64,000 nucleotides of DNA from Agrypnia vestita (GCA_016648135.1 JADDOH010002283.1:38943-102942); one strand, 5' to 3'; shown: positions 47,657 through 59,215, counted from the stretch's first letter. Translations and numbers: made by a program. The notes: generated by a model not told the origin, from the letters alone.

Positions 47657-48136
47657 TAACCCATAAGCTGTTACTTTTTTGATTAGTTGTTAGCTTTTTG
47701 CAAAATCATTTCGTCTGCATTCGATCGGACTCAATTCGCTTTTAATACGCAGCCTTCCTTTGTAGCGAATAAGTTTTTCGGCGGCCTGTCATCAATTTGT
47801 CCACACGTCCGAAACGTCAATTTAATTGCATTATTTATCGGTATTTAATGATCGAAGCTTACGTTTTTTTCCGTTGTTTATGCGTGTTGGATTTTTTTAT
47901 GTTTATGTATGCGGTACAAAAATCAAATATTTTAATAATCACAATTGACATTTTCATAGGGCTTCCGAATAATTTTAAATGCCGTCGCATTGTGCTTTTT
48001 ATTTTAATGTCTGAATTCATTAATAATATGGATTTAGTATACTATAATTAAAAAGTAACGTATCATTTGTAAACCTAGGTATTCAAATACCCTATTGTCT
48101 TATCGTCTGTGTCGTAACATGCGCAGGTACCTAACC

Positions 48137-48287
48137 TAATCCTGCCAACCAGCTTCGCCTAATTATATATACCATTAGCGCAGTATCTGAAAGATCTAGC
48201 TGGAGAATGATTAAACATATACTATTTTAAGGGGGTTGAAAGCGCACATCCAGTAAATTATATGGAATCTCATGATATATTTGCAAC
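48137..48287. repeat. 151-bp direct repeat, copy 2
   Basis: Same as 46876-47026 with one G/C-type change (ggaatctc for gcaatctc). Confidence 0.95.
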
Positions 48288-49270
48288 GACGTACATAGTC
48301 AACTCTTTTTAAAAAAATAACCGAATATTTTCAAGTTCTATGCGAAATATATAATCCGTTTCAAGTGTTTGATGCTTGAAATTTTAATCATTTTTTAGTT
48401 TATCATTTTCAATCGGACATAGTTGACTAGTTGGTTTAATATTTTAGATTAATTGTTTAGATAGGAATCTATCTATTTATAGAGTATTGTTGAGATCTGT
48501 TACGCCATCTACATCGAATAAAAATGTTAATTATTAATATTAATCTATTATTTCAAAACTGAATTTGAGGTATTTCCAGTCATTTTTGCTTTATTTGTCA
48601 GACAATTTAATTATGTTTAGTTGTTAGATTTTCAAAAAATATTTTGAATTACCTGATATAAAAATCAATGATTTATTCACGATTTTCTCCTTAAGAGTTT
48701 CACTTGATTATTTCTCCAGAATTTAAAAATGTACTTTTAAAATATTGTGTACTAGTATTTGTCACTTGTTAAAAATATACAGAAATATATAACCTAGTGC
48801 TTTTACACGTTTTTTATTATACGGCTTTTGAGTTTCGTATGAAGTTATTTGCCGTCAATTATTTTGTTCTATCACGCCTTGTGTATTCAGCGTGAAAATA
48901 CCAGTTTTACACTGCAGCAAAAACTATAAGTATTTTAATTTTTATGACATCATTAATAAACATTTTCCTAAGAGGAACAACTGCCAGACGCCATCTTATC
49001 TCGCTTATGATTACTTTTATAAGTTCATTTTGAAAGCTTTTGGAAATTATGTGTTTTATAGGTGATAAGTGTTTCTTCCACATTGGAAAGAAAACCTATC
49101 AAATTTTTAACTACCGTTTAATGTGTTTTACGGTCATTCCCATCCAGCGACAAAACTGTTAATCCACGCAGTAAAACTGTCCGATTTGTTTCTTATCAAC
49201 TATGTACGTAAACGGGCAACTCCCGGTTTACGAACGAGTTCTGTTTCGTGACATTATTCGTTACATGCGG
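48288..49270. other. AT-rich spacer
   Basis: Nothing recognised. Confidence 0.4.
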
Positions 49271-49280
49271 GGCTGTGGAG

Positions 49281-49497
49281 CAGTGATGGTTAAAACGTTA
49301 TTTTAACCGGCTATTTTCGGTACAGTTATTTGGGATTTGTATCAGACTGTATCGTTGTTGATAACTAAGATATAATTTTTGTCTATTACCGCTGGTTGCC
49401 CGTCGCATTGCGAAAAAATCAGTTGTCAATCATTGACATAATCAGATACAAATCTCAAATAACGGTTAGTGTGTCACCGGTTAAAATACCACCACTG
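49281..49497. mobile_element. hAT-like MITE, 217 bp
   Basis: Ends CAGTGATGG and, inverted, CAGTGGTGG; subterminal arms with ttaaccgg and atttgtatcaga/tctgatacaaat are inverted. Flanks CTGTGGAG (49273-49280) and CTGTGGTC (49498-49505) agree at 6 of 8 bases, as an aged 8-bp hAT target duplication would. Confidence 0.6.
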
Positions 49498-49509
49498 CTG
49501 TGGTCTTTA

Positions 49510-50430
49510 AAAAATCTACCGACTCCACTTACAGTCCGAGTCTGATATTATGTGAGCGAAAGACAATGAAAAAATCATCTTCAAAACACTTTAATTTTCA
49601 GATGCAGCGCCGTTCAGGTCAGCGGCATGCGCTAAAGCGAGTAAAAGCAATGTTATTTGCGAAAGAATGACCGCTCGTATGTATGTATTCGGTATGCATA
49701 TGTATCCGGTATTGATTTTACATTTAGCGCTTCTCTCTGCTTTTGAAACATTGATATTTGGTACTTTAAAATGCTCCCTTAATACATGATTTATCAATTA
49801 AATAAAATACACCATTATTTTTATATATGGAGTTGAATAATTTTCAACGATTCCGACTCTACCTTAGATACCTTTAATGTACAAGTATATTGATGATAAA
49901 AAATATATATGACTCGACATTCGCTACCGCGAATGTTCGTAAATCGAAGGTTCGCAAAGCTAGAAGCGTCTTTAGACATTGCCAGCACTTGAATCCTTTC
50001 GATGTGGTGATTACAATTTTATTAGTTTATTATTGCATTTTATTTAAGACGTTACGGTTTTAATAGATTTTTTTATAGAGATTTACATATACTCTTAAGT
50101 ATTTTTGAATGGTGAACCTGGGCACAACTTTATTTTGTCGTTGTTTATAATCATGTGGTGGCTTGATATTAACGAATATAAACAGAAGTATTTTATTTGC
50201 GTTCATGTTATGCAAGGGCATTTTTATGATGTTTTATTTTTCGTTATTTTTTTAAAAAAAATCTTATTTCTTCTTTCAGCGCTCGCCCAGTTTTCAAACA
50301 AGGACGATCATGCTGGGGATCTTTTTTTATATGCAGCAGTTCAAAATAGTTGCAATGTGAATTTTCTGAATCATTACCTTAAATTCTTAACCTTCGTCTT
50401 CCAGGGACTCTTTTGCTAGCAATTTTGCAT
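49510..50430. other. AT-rich spacer
   Basis: A plus frame at 50105-50419 is hydrophobic and AT-driven; no motif. Nothing called. Confidence 0.35.
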
Positions 50431-50436
50431 TATTTT

Positions 50437-50605
50437 AAAATAGAGATGTGAACACGACATGCGTGTCGCATCAATATTTTAGTTTTAAATTAAACTAAAC
50501 GCCTGTGCTGTTAAAATAGGACTACCTTACTGGTGTCCTGGATTAGGGCTCGAACCGCCGATTACCAGATCACTAGAAGAGCGTCATCACCACTACACCA
50601 ACAAG
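50437..50605 (-). repeat. tRNA-derived SINE, copy 3 (best head)
   Basis: Minus strand: A box within ttggtgtagtggtgatgacg, perfect B box ggttcgagccc, then the family body ccaggacaccagtaaggtag and 3' end gtgttcacatctcta. Head resembles a tRNA-Asp/Val-type gene. Confidence 0.8.
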
Positions 50606-50843
50606 TTATAGTTACAAAATTTTAAAAAGTATTCTTGAAAGTGATACTCATCATGGTTTATATATTTTGACTATAGAACACTGGAATGGAATTATTAAAA
50701 TACTTTTCAGCTTATAATTGTGATAACCATTTTTCAATGTTTCAATTTTTCAAGTTTTATCTCAGAGAGTTGTTGAAGCGAGACAGCGAATTGTCTCAGG
50801 CCAATCTGTCAACTAAAATCCAAATTCAAAAAATCTTGGCATA

Positions 50844-51509
50844 TTAATTAATTTGCGTCGCGCGCGCTGTAATTTGGTACGTATGTACTTTGCTTTGTAG
50901 CACAAAATAAAGCCATAGAACAGTTTGTCCTTTATTCAATTGCCCTTGAACGTAATGAGATGTGTCTGTCCAAATGTTGGAGCAGTGATTACTGATTACA
51001 CACAAGTGTTCATGGGAACAATTTCGTGAACAACTAGCTTTACAGAATGGCTGAATCAAGTCGTGTAAAACGTCTTTCTGTTCTGAGCTAAAGCGTCCAT
51101 CTTTGAAATTCCAGATTTCATTAAAATAATTTTTCTTGGAGCCGGTTGTTTGATCAAAAGTTAGAGCAATAGCTAAGGCGGATCGTCCGGCAAAGTGAGC
51201 AAATTTCACCATTTTTTCTCATATCTTATCTTGCGTTTTTTATCACATTTTTTTGGAAATATATTATATTAAAATTTATTCACCAGGCTCCATATATTTT
51301 AATTACGCATATCTTGTTAAAACGCCACAAACTAAATTATTTAATAAATTATTAAATCTACGATGTTTTAAAAATGAAGTAAATTGCTTCACTTTGTGGG
51401 CCTTTTTAATGACCTCGCTTATTGTGTCTTGAATACGTTGCCTCTTCACTAAAAATCTAAAATCAGGAATATCGTTAAAGACGGATGTTTTGATTGGTGG
51501 AAAACACAA
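50844..51509 (-). CDS. Unrecognised coding region, Cys/His-rich, probably broken
   Basis: Two minus-strand frames follow one another: 51509-51303 (68 codons; FRFLVKRQRIQDTISEVIKK, then KHRRFNNLLNNLVCG) and 51212-50844 (122 codons; KFAHFAGRSALAIALTF, then SSEQKDVLHDLIQPFCK). The second holds a dense Cys/His run, CKASCSRNCSHEHLC, followed by NHCSNIWTDTSHY, which could bind a metal. Both have balanced, protein-like composition unlike the surrounding chance frames. The 90 bp between them contain stops, so this is either two exons, a decayed single frame, or a domesticated or dead mobile-element gene. I do not recognise the family. Confidence 0.35.
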
Positions 51510-51620
51510 AAATCTATATTTTTTCTAAACTATTGCTCTTATCCTGATCAACCAATCGACCCTTACTTAATCTTCTTAAATATCTCCTTCTCCTTCGATA
51601 TGATAATGCGATAATGATAA

Positions 51621-51766
51621 TCATGACAATGATGACACCACACTCAAAAATACCCGGCGCCATCTGTTCTGATCCGCGGCATTCTTGACGGCTTCCTGAA
51701 ATAAGCCATTCCATTCTCTGGTTTGTGCAACGTTGCGATGGTGTCTTGCCCGCTGTTACGCAACAT
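51621..51766 (-). pseudogene. LINE C-terminal tail
   Basis: The minus strand reads RARHHRNVAQTREWNGLF, then QEAVKNAADQNRWRRVF and a TGA at 51621-51623. Open for about 46 codons after one upstream stop. Shares NA-DQNRWR with the 20.5-kb fragment, so the two probably descend from one LINE family, distinct from the 1.2- and 27.9-kb type. Confidence 0.7.
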
Positions 51767-51944
51767 TGTACACTTCGTCAATTTTTACGTGATGAATATT
51801 AAACATATAATGGAATTCTGATACCGACTCTGGCGTATGGAAGTGAGGCCTGAATCTGGCAGAAGAGGAACGAAAGTAGATTGAATGAGAGACGGACAAA
51901 AGGCCGTATTCCGTACTTAGCAGTATTGCAGTTTCTGTATCTCG

Positions 51945-52165
51945 ACATTAAAGTGTAACATTGTAATGCCACCAGTTTTGACGTTTTAAATTTGGCAGGT
52001 TTGAAATTGAACAGTTTGAACAATGAGCTTTCTTGTTGATTGAATTCATTAATGTCAAACCTGTCAAACTTAAAACGTAAAAATTGGCGGCATTACAAAG
52101 TTATTCGATCACTGTTAAGATACATAAATAGCAATGTTGCTTAGTTTAGAATATGCCCAAAAGAA
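51945..52165. repeat. Palindromic repeat, family D
   Basis: ttgtaatgccaccagttttgac with ggcaggtttgaaat on the left is inverted as gtcaaacctgtcaaacttaa with ttggcggcattacaa on the right. Confidence 0.65.
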
Positions 52166-52439
52166 AAATAAAATTATATATTATTTTAAACTGCTGTTTT
52201 CTATCGTATTACTTGATCATTTGGCAGTGATATCCCCGGGGTCGTGATTTTTCTAACCAGAAAAAAATTCTATGCAAGGGTGGTTTTTTTATCGCGATGA
52301 ACCGAATGGTGAATGTGAATATAATCGTCAATTTAACGCGGTGTAATGCTATCGTCACAGCTAGCGTAACACCGGTAGAAAGGAACACGTCGTTAATACT
52401 GTATATTTTTCCGTACGAATACAAACAATACGGCTCTTC

Positions 52440-52810
52440 ACATTCCCGCCGCCGGCTGCGGCGCCGGATAGTACCGGCCCAGCGATGTGCCCGAAATGCC
52501 GGAACTGCGCACGTACTTTGGGCGCCGCCATTTCGACGAAAGTGGGACGGCCGCGTGCACCCGGTGATCCACTTACCGATACGCGCCGCGGACGGCGTCC
52601 GAAGCGCCTCCGAGGGGCGCGGTCCCGTCAGTTGGGCCGGGGGCGGCGCCCTGGGGCGGCCGGGGGCGCGTGCCCGCCCCGGGGCGCCGCCCAGGGAGCT
52701 TTCCGGGGACACCTGGGCCCCCCGCGCCCCCCGCCCGCCGCCCGCCGCCCACGCGACCGGCTCGGCCGTGTCGAGACCGTTTCCTCGTGTCGCGGGCAGT
52801 ACACCACCAC
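52440..52810. promoter_or_regulatory. Strong CpG island, candidate promoter or first exon
   Basis: The most GC-rich stretch of the window: about 370 bp, with several runs of nearly pure G and C. It contains gggcgccgccattt near 52520 (Pho/YY1-type). On the minus strand cgcgtatcg is followed by gtaagtgg at about 52576, a near-ideal splice donor, so a GC-rich first exon read leftward is possible. Frames across it are open on both strands only because of low complexity; the product would be Gly/Ala/Pro/Arg and matches nothing I know. Confidence 0.4.
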
Positions 52811-52879
52811 GGTTGTCGGTTTTTTCCCAAGATTTATTGAAAATGTGTACTTTTTTAACGCATTGCGTTCTTAGATGGC

Positions 52880-53072
52880 CGTGAATATTTTTATTTTTGT
52901 AGGATATAAAAACAAAGACAGCAATATTGAAAAAAATAATGCAGTCATCGATAATGTACTTAATTCGAAATTTTATAGGAAACATTGTATTGATTTTTGG
53001 AAGGGATAGATATATATATCATCTAGAATTCAGTACATTTAAAATTAGTAATCCTCGGTGACTGCATTTAAA
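52880..53072. repeat. Family C arms
   Basis: acaaagacagcaatattgaa and a later agtaatcctcggtgactgca match the 3.8-4.3 kb element. Confidence 0.55.
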
Positions 53073-53095
53073 ACATTTTTTAAATTAATTATGAA

Positions 53096-53187
53096 TAAAA
53101 CAAAACGTTGTTTACTTCATACAATGGCAAATTTAATTAAAAAATTTAAATTGTCATTGTGTGAAGTAAACAACGTTGTGTTTTACA
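53096..53187. repeat. Hairpin with arms of about 40 bp
   Basis: aacgttgtttacttcataca is inverted as tgtgtgaagtaaacaacgtt with one mismatch; pairing extends to the aaaacaaaac/gtgtttt flanks. Both arms carry TTGTTTAC, a FoxO-type site. Small foldback element or structured RNA; undecided. Confidence 0.65.
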
Positions 53188-53930
53188 CATAGTTAATTAC
53201 GATGAACTTCCACAAAGTTAATCACGAAAATTTCGAAATATTACTCTTTAAATTTTTGTTTAGATATCACTGCGTGTGCATACCCCACATTTTATGTATA
53301 GGTACAGAAACTATTGGATTACAAAATAGAACACATATACCGTCCGTTGTAATATAAGTAGAGAAGATAGAATCTATGTACATATCTTGCAGAGGCGTGC
53401 ATTGAGAACATTGAAACATGACTTTTACGTAACCCTGTATTCTGAAAAACAATGTATATGTTACTTTTATGTCTCGAACAAACGTGGAAAGATGCATGTC
53501 AGTCACGGAGGAGAGGAAATAAATACGACACGACCATTTAAATTTTTTTTTGAATTTTCTTATAATGTTGAATGACCTAAAATTTGAATCAGTAAATCAA
53601 AAATAAAATATGATGTTTTGCTACAAATAGGTATTTAAAATCAGACAATATTTTGATAACAGGACGAAACAAAATAAAGATTTCTATTCATACAATCCAC
53701 AAGCCATCGACAGCAAAAGACTTCAAAAGAAAAACAATTCACAAAATTGTCTAATTTAATTTGGTTCCTAAGGAATAATTATTTATTTATTTATATAAAA
53801 AATAAAAGAAAAAAAATACTATAAAGAAGTAACAGACGTTACACGAAGTTATTACGGACGGACAACGAAATTATTACAATCGGGATTTTCTCCCTGAGTG
53901 GTGTGACCCCTTAAACCCATTCTTCATCAG
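53188..53930. other. Spacer with part of a second SINE-like tail
   Basis: tgtctaatttaattt (about 53749) and agacgttacacga (about 53832) resemble the segment next to the tRNA-like head at 60.3 kb. No gene. Confidence 0.35.
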
Positions 53931-53933
53931 CAT

Positions 53934-54180
53934 TTATTGCACCTGTGCTTGAGCATGGACCTCCCTCAAAGTCTGTCAGCGTCCCCGGCTAGTGCAGTCC
54001 TCATTCATGCGCGGCCAGTAATTCTCTCGGGGTCATCAACCCGCCGCATTTGTGGCCGACCTTTGCTTCTGCTGCCCAGTCACGGACGCCACCGCAGGAC
54101 CCGCACGCCTCGTCACACGATCGGCGGCGGCGCTGTCCCACTTCAGCAGGGCGATCGCCTGGACAACGTCGGCAATCTTT
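53934..54180 (-). pseudogene. LINE C-terminal tail, heavily decayed
   Basis: The minus strand gives ADVVQAIALLKWD near 54150-54177 and, in another frame near the end, TLREVHAQAQVQ before TAA at 53934-53936. A TGA sits where Trp is usual ahead of that block. The order (DVV-LKW, basic linker, then LRE-Y/H-VQQW-like ending) is typical of another common insect LINE type. Several frameshifts and stops. Confidence 0.6.
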
Positions 54181-54701
54181 GTTTTTATCCTGCTTACTTC
54201 TCGTCTTTCATTTCTTGCATCTTTGGCTAACACCCGGTTTGATACTGTTAACTATTAACGTGAATGAATTGTCTACTAATACTCTCTACACTCTCAAACT
54301 TTTCACCCTTTCATCTTTCTTCACAACGATCTGTCTTGCTTTTCAGATGCTTTGTGGTGCAACACGATTATTATAGTTTTCACTTGACTTTACATTCTAC
54401 CACACATTCCCACTGAGTTATTTTTGTCATTAATTTAGTTTCGAGAGACGCTTTCCCTCTTATCAGATGTAATTAATAACAAAAATATATTTTTATTTGT
54501 ATCATTTTTTTTCATTTGTATTTTAACAGTTTCTAAGATTTTCATTATTAATCCTTTTTAAGGTATCATGAGGAGACGAAGGCTAGCAAAAGAATATTAA
54601 GTATCGATAGAGTGATTAGAGAATTCAGAAAAGTTATTATATTTTAGGCGGCGGCGGCGATGGTCTTATATCCTCGTATTTAGGTTTCCCTCTAATTACA
54701 C

Positions 54702-54733
54702 CCGACAATGAGAGGGACTGATCCTCTCGAAAC
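54702..54733 (+). mobile_element. Isolated hammerhead-like core, Penelope-type
   Basis: CCGACAA (54702-54708, from CTGACGA), spare T, GAGAGG (54710-54715), loop, CCTCTC (54723-54728), GAAAC (54729-54733). A perfect six-pair stem with a sequence unlike the other loci. Confidence 0.5.
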
Positions 54734-54739
54734 TGTAGT

Positions 54740-56235
54740 AGTGAAAATAATTCAAAGCCCGTGTTTTACAAAGCTCTGTGTAGTGAAAGTTTTTAATTTT
54801 TTTGTTGTTACTTTTACATTTTTCTTGTTTTCGGTCATTTTTAATCTTCACCTTTACCATTGCGTTTAATCGTCATTATTCCACTTTATTATCCAATTTT
54901 CAGTTTATTCAAAATGAAAAAAATTCGTTCAGAAATGTAGAGTCGATTTCATAGTTTATCTCAATGTTTTGAATTCAATGAGACAATATGAAAAATATAT
55001 TTATTTATTTATAAAAACCAAAACACAAAACAAAAACAAAATACACTTGTTGTTTCCCGTTTTGACAAAGAAGAAAGTGGTATCAAAATCGGTCCACGTT
55101 AAAAATAATTAGTGTGATTTGTACAAAATTCGCTAATTTTTAAAATTCATAATTATGTCGAACTACAGAGTTAACGCTATAAACTTGAAAAAATATATAT
55201 CAATGATTGCATTGCATTCATTCACACATTTCTGCTTCGTGGGATTTGTCGCTTTTAACTATTTATAAAGTGCTTATAAGTTTATTTTTTGTTTACGCAT
55301 AAAATAATCAAATAACCGTTTTCAAGTGTGTCAATTTGCAAGTTTCGCGGATTTGCATGTTTCGTAATGTAATGTGTCAATTCTTGACAAAAGAAATGAT
55401 ACTTCAACACTGCAGCACACAGATGGCAATCTACGAGTTGTTGTTCCCGACAATGTGATATTACAATGTTACGTAATCATTATTTACCGTGTGATAAAAA
55501 TTATCGTTAATTACGTTTGCTGGAATTTGGCGAGAAATAATTTAAGGCTTTTTAAATACATTTTTTGTTTAATAATGTTATTAAATCAACGTTTTCTCAC
55601 CCTGAAATGTTCATTAAGCAGATTATAATACTTTACGATGTTTTATATTATGTTGTAGTATTAAATAAATCTTTATTTTTTACAATACCGTAATTTTTGC
55701 AGGAATCGTTACAGACGGTATCATACATATAAAAGAAGAAAAAGAAGAAAGTCCCTCAAATTTCGAGAGGAAATTAGCAAATATTAGTTTAAAAGAGAAA
55801 CTAAAACCTTTCTAATTGAGGTAAAGTTATTTATATGGGAAACGTTTATATCGACGGTCCCTACTACGTATTGTCGAATCACCAATTTTTCTTTTAGTTT
55901 TACTATCTTAAATCATTCAATTTATTATATATTTACCGACAGAATGCTGTATATATGTTTTAAATCAGTTTGTTTCATATATTCGAATGGACTATGATTC
56001 TTCCCATGACATAACAGACAGATTTTCGGAGATTCTTTTTAATGTATATATTAGTAAAATAATTCTTCCGAATTATTTAACAAATACACTAGAATACGCC
56101 TGAAAATCAATATTTTTAATTTTTAACTCTTTTTTTGGACCAGTAGGTATATATTTAACAGTATTTTAATGTTCTGAGAAAACGATTCTATCCACAGAGG
56201 AATTAGGATTATTTAATTAAGATAAATAATATTTC
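54740..56235. other. AT-rich spacer
   Basis: Only the short block atatattcgaatggactatg (about 55977) is shared, with 10.64 kb. No gene. Confidence 0.4.
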
Positions 56236-56239
56236 AATT

Positions 56240-56480
56240 TAGTCTACCGGTTTCAAGACGTACCCGTCTCTTCAACAGGACAACCACTACTAGCATATCG
56301 TTACTAGCATACCACTTCTAGCGATACCACCACACTAGCATGTAAATATCACACGATATTTACGTGCTAGTGTTTCGGTTGTCCTGGCGAAGAGACGGGT
56401 ACGTCTCGAAACCGGTAGACTAAAAATCTCCGTAAATGGTTATATACTAACGAAACTAATATTTTCTTGAAATGCCTCAC
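56240..56480. mobile_element. Foldback of Penelope-type termini, sister of 8.5 kb
   Basis: Inverted arms agtctaccggtttc ... and their inverse ending at 56424. Plus-strand core: CCTGGCGA (56383-56390), A, GAGACG (56392-56397), GGTA, CGTCTC (56402-56407), GAAAC (56408-56412). The minus core at 56249-56279 has CTGTTGA and GAGACG/CGTCTT. Downstream tggttatatactaac is shared with 8.73 kb. Confidence 0.65.
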
Positions 56481-56539
56481 AAAGTTGATGCTTTGACCGT
56501 TAAAAAATATTAATAAATAAAAATATTGTCAACATAGCT

Positions 56540-56765
56540 TCGCTCCGCTCTGGTTTAGGGCAACCTCCGCTGCGTCCGCGGCCGAGACGCGCCGGGAAGG
56601 GCTCTGCGCGCGGGCGTGCCGCGCCACGTGTGGGGATTACTTGCTAGTTGCACGTGGGCCCCGCCGTGCCCGTCTTCGGGGGGCTCAAAAATAAACGCGC
56701 CGGTCGTCGAACCCGGGGACACCCCGCCAGATGCCGATTTCGCCCGAGTACTCTACTGTATCTGC
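56540..56765. promoter_or_regulatory. CpG-rich island, candidate regulatory element
   Basis: ctgcgtccgcggccgagacg, gcgcgcgggcgtgccgcgcc and two cacgtg E-boxes (ccacgtgtgg, gcacgtgggc). No coding motif. Confidence 0.3.
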
Positions 56766-57270
56766 TGTAGCCTAGTATTTCAATCTTATTTTTATTTTAT
56801 ATTCAAACTCGGGGCGCACCTGAAGGAAGTTTACTCCGAGGATGTTTTGAGAAATAATAAACCGTGAACGTAATAAAATCGTTGATATTTTACAGATTTT
56901 TTTCTTCTTAAAATATTCTTCAATCTATGAAACAAATCGAGAAAGTATCTCGTCTTGTAAGCAAACTGGAATATTTGTTTGTACGCAGTGGTCGAGTTAA
57001 AATCTCTGTAGATCTGTATACATTAATTTCTTTTGATATTTAACTATATGTATGCATGTACTTTTTTAATATTGTAGGAAAAATTAGCATCTAGCAATTA
57101 GCAGAAAAATAGCAAATCCTATTATGTATTAACGTACACGAGGTAAAAAATAGTAAAATATGCCAATTATAAACATTCGCGTAGTTAGCATAGTGTAGTA
57201 TATGAGATGATTTTTGATTACAAAGTATATTGAGGTGTAGGATTAGGATAAAAGAGCGAAAGATCAATTT
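56766..57270. other. AT-rich spacer
   Basis: Nothing recognised. Confidence 0.4.
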
Positions 57271-57275
57271 TTAAT

Positions 57276-57426
57276 ATATAGATGCGAACATGGAATACGT
57301 GTCGCATTTTCTACAATCGCAATCGCATCGCAAAATAAGACCAACTTGCTAGTGTCCTGGAATGGAGCCTGAACCACCGGCCACTGAATCTTTAGGCGAG
57401 AGTCATAATCACCACACCATAAGCTT
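57276..57426 (-). repeat. tRNA-derived SINE, copy 4
   Basis: Minus strand: ttatggtgtggtgattatga (A-box region), ggttcaggctcc (B box), ccaggacactagcaagttgg, then acgtattccatgttcgcatc at the 3' end. Confidence 0.7.
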
Positions 57427-58940
57427 CTCAAAGAACAACTACTGAGGAAATATAAATATTTTTATTCGGGTAAAAAAAAATATATTTATCTCATTTCAAA
57501 TGCACCAGAACTTAATAATTTATTATTAGTTTGCAGATTATTTTATTTCAAAGATCAATGTCGAAAGCGAACAGCTTTTTTGCAGACCTGTTGGAGCATC
57601 TGGAGTGACGAATGACGATATAATTAACTACATTGTTTTCAATTTTAAACTGCCAATTAATCTTGGTTACATTACTATTCAGACTGGCTCTTCATTATAA
57701 CGGGTCAAGTTAGCGAATACAAATCTTAGCCTAAATTAAACGAATGGTACCGAAGCAAATCTTACATGGATACTGTAACTAGTATTAATAGACTATTAAA
57801 GTCTACCAAAGTAGCCAGGGAATGGGTGAATCTATCAGAGATGATACCTACTGCATCCCACAAAAAGTGTAATATAATCTGAAATAACGATTTATTTCTA
57901 TAGATAATATGTTGTCTGATCATATAATTTTTTTAAGTAACCTCTCATGTATTATTATTGTAGGCACTTTTCATGCAAACCGCTGAAAAACTTGTCATGT
58001 ATCTGTTATTTTATTTCTTAACATAAGAACATGACAATTATAATATAATTATTTTTTCTTTATGAGAAAATAAATGAACTCGGTGAAAATATTTTCTTTC
58101 AATAAAATATTTTATCAGTTTATTAGGTTTTAAATTATCATTATTATTCTCGTCCCGTTTTCGACTTGACCCGATACAATTGTGTACCCTTCAATTGACA
58201 CGCACGTCAGAGGTGAAAACTAATTATTTCCTAGTACGTATCATGAAGTAGTCTTTCTCGTCTCTTAGAACAATCTTTTCTCCTTGTATGTTAGGTTCCT
58301 ATTTTTTAAAGGGATTTTGGACCTTCGCCTATTAGAGATACAACAGGGATGTTCTCTACAGCGTGTCCGGCGTCGGAGCCTTTAATAGCATAAAATATTA
58401 TCAATTTCATCGACAAAACACCCCCTGTCATGTCATTTTCTTAGAGCTATGATTTTGATATTTGCTTTTAGCAAATATTTTGTACTATCTAAAAGAATTT
58501 TTAAAAATACGTTAACGACATTAATTTCTTTTTTATAGCTAATAAACTAAAAAAAACTTATGATTTTTTTTAACAATTATTTTTGGTCTTTTTTTTTATA
58601 TTTGGTGAAATACTTAACGTAATATTGATTATTATTGTTTTATCTTTCAAATAAGGCGTATTTGATATTTATAGGACCTCTACATAGGAAGTTTGCGCAT
58701 GTACCATTCCACCGAGACCCAAATTTTGTCCTGTGCGCATTCCCCCACTACGCCAAAAAATTTCAAGAAGTTTGCCGGCAACTGTAACATAAAAATTGAA
58801 ATGGCCGCCATTTCATTATGGCTAGAGAAAAATTACACACAGGGGGTGTATTGTGTAAAGGTGTAAAGACTACGACACCGGTTACCGGACACTTCTGTAA
58901 ATTTTCAGCGATGCCGCATTAAATATAGGTATTACAATAA
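57427..58940. other. AT-rich spacer with one Pho-type palindrome
   Basis: aaatggccgccattt at about 58799-58813 is a palindromic Pho/YY1-like site. Nothing else recognised in 1.5 kb. Confidence 0.35.
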
Positions 58941-58944
58941 AAAA

Positions 58945-59215
58945 TATTACAAAAAAAACATGCTTATATTTAAAAATACTAAAATGTAAAAAATAAATTT
59001 TCGGTCAAAAGTTATTTGCTGTACTCTTCAAATAAAAGGTGGACGCTTTCGATGTTGTTGATGGAGGGAAAGCGCCCTCGCTCTTATTTGGAGAGTGAAG
59101 CAAAAAAAATTTGTCCGAAAATTTATTTTTTTACCTTTTAGTAAATTTAAATACCTAAAAGCGTGTTTTGTTTTTAATATATTTTTTTCGTGTAATATTA
59201 ATTTTCTACTTTTTA
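58945..59215. repeat. Foldback repeat
   Basis: actaaaatgtaaaaaataaa and ttttcggtcaaaa, ctcttcaaataa on the left are inverted as ttatttggagag, tttgtccgaaaa, tttattttttta and ccttttagt on the right; arms of about 100 bp with several mismatches. Confidence 0.65.

Noticed and set aside
52209..52985. 258-codon minus-strand open frame over the CpG island
   Set aside because: Low-complexity Gly/Ala/Pro/Arg product; several overlapping frames on both strands are open for the same compositional reason, and the ends run into AT-rich chance sequence.
53881..53945. Further hammerhead-like core on the minus strand (ctgatgaagaatggg)
   Set aside because: No GAAAC after a pairing stem.
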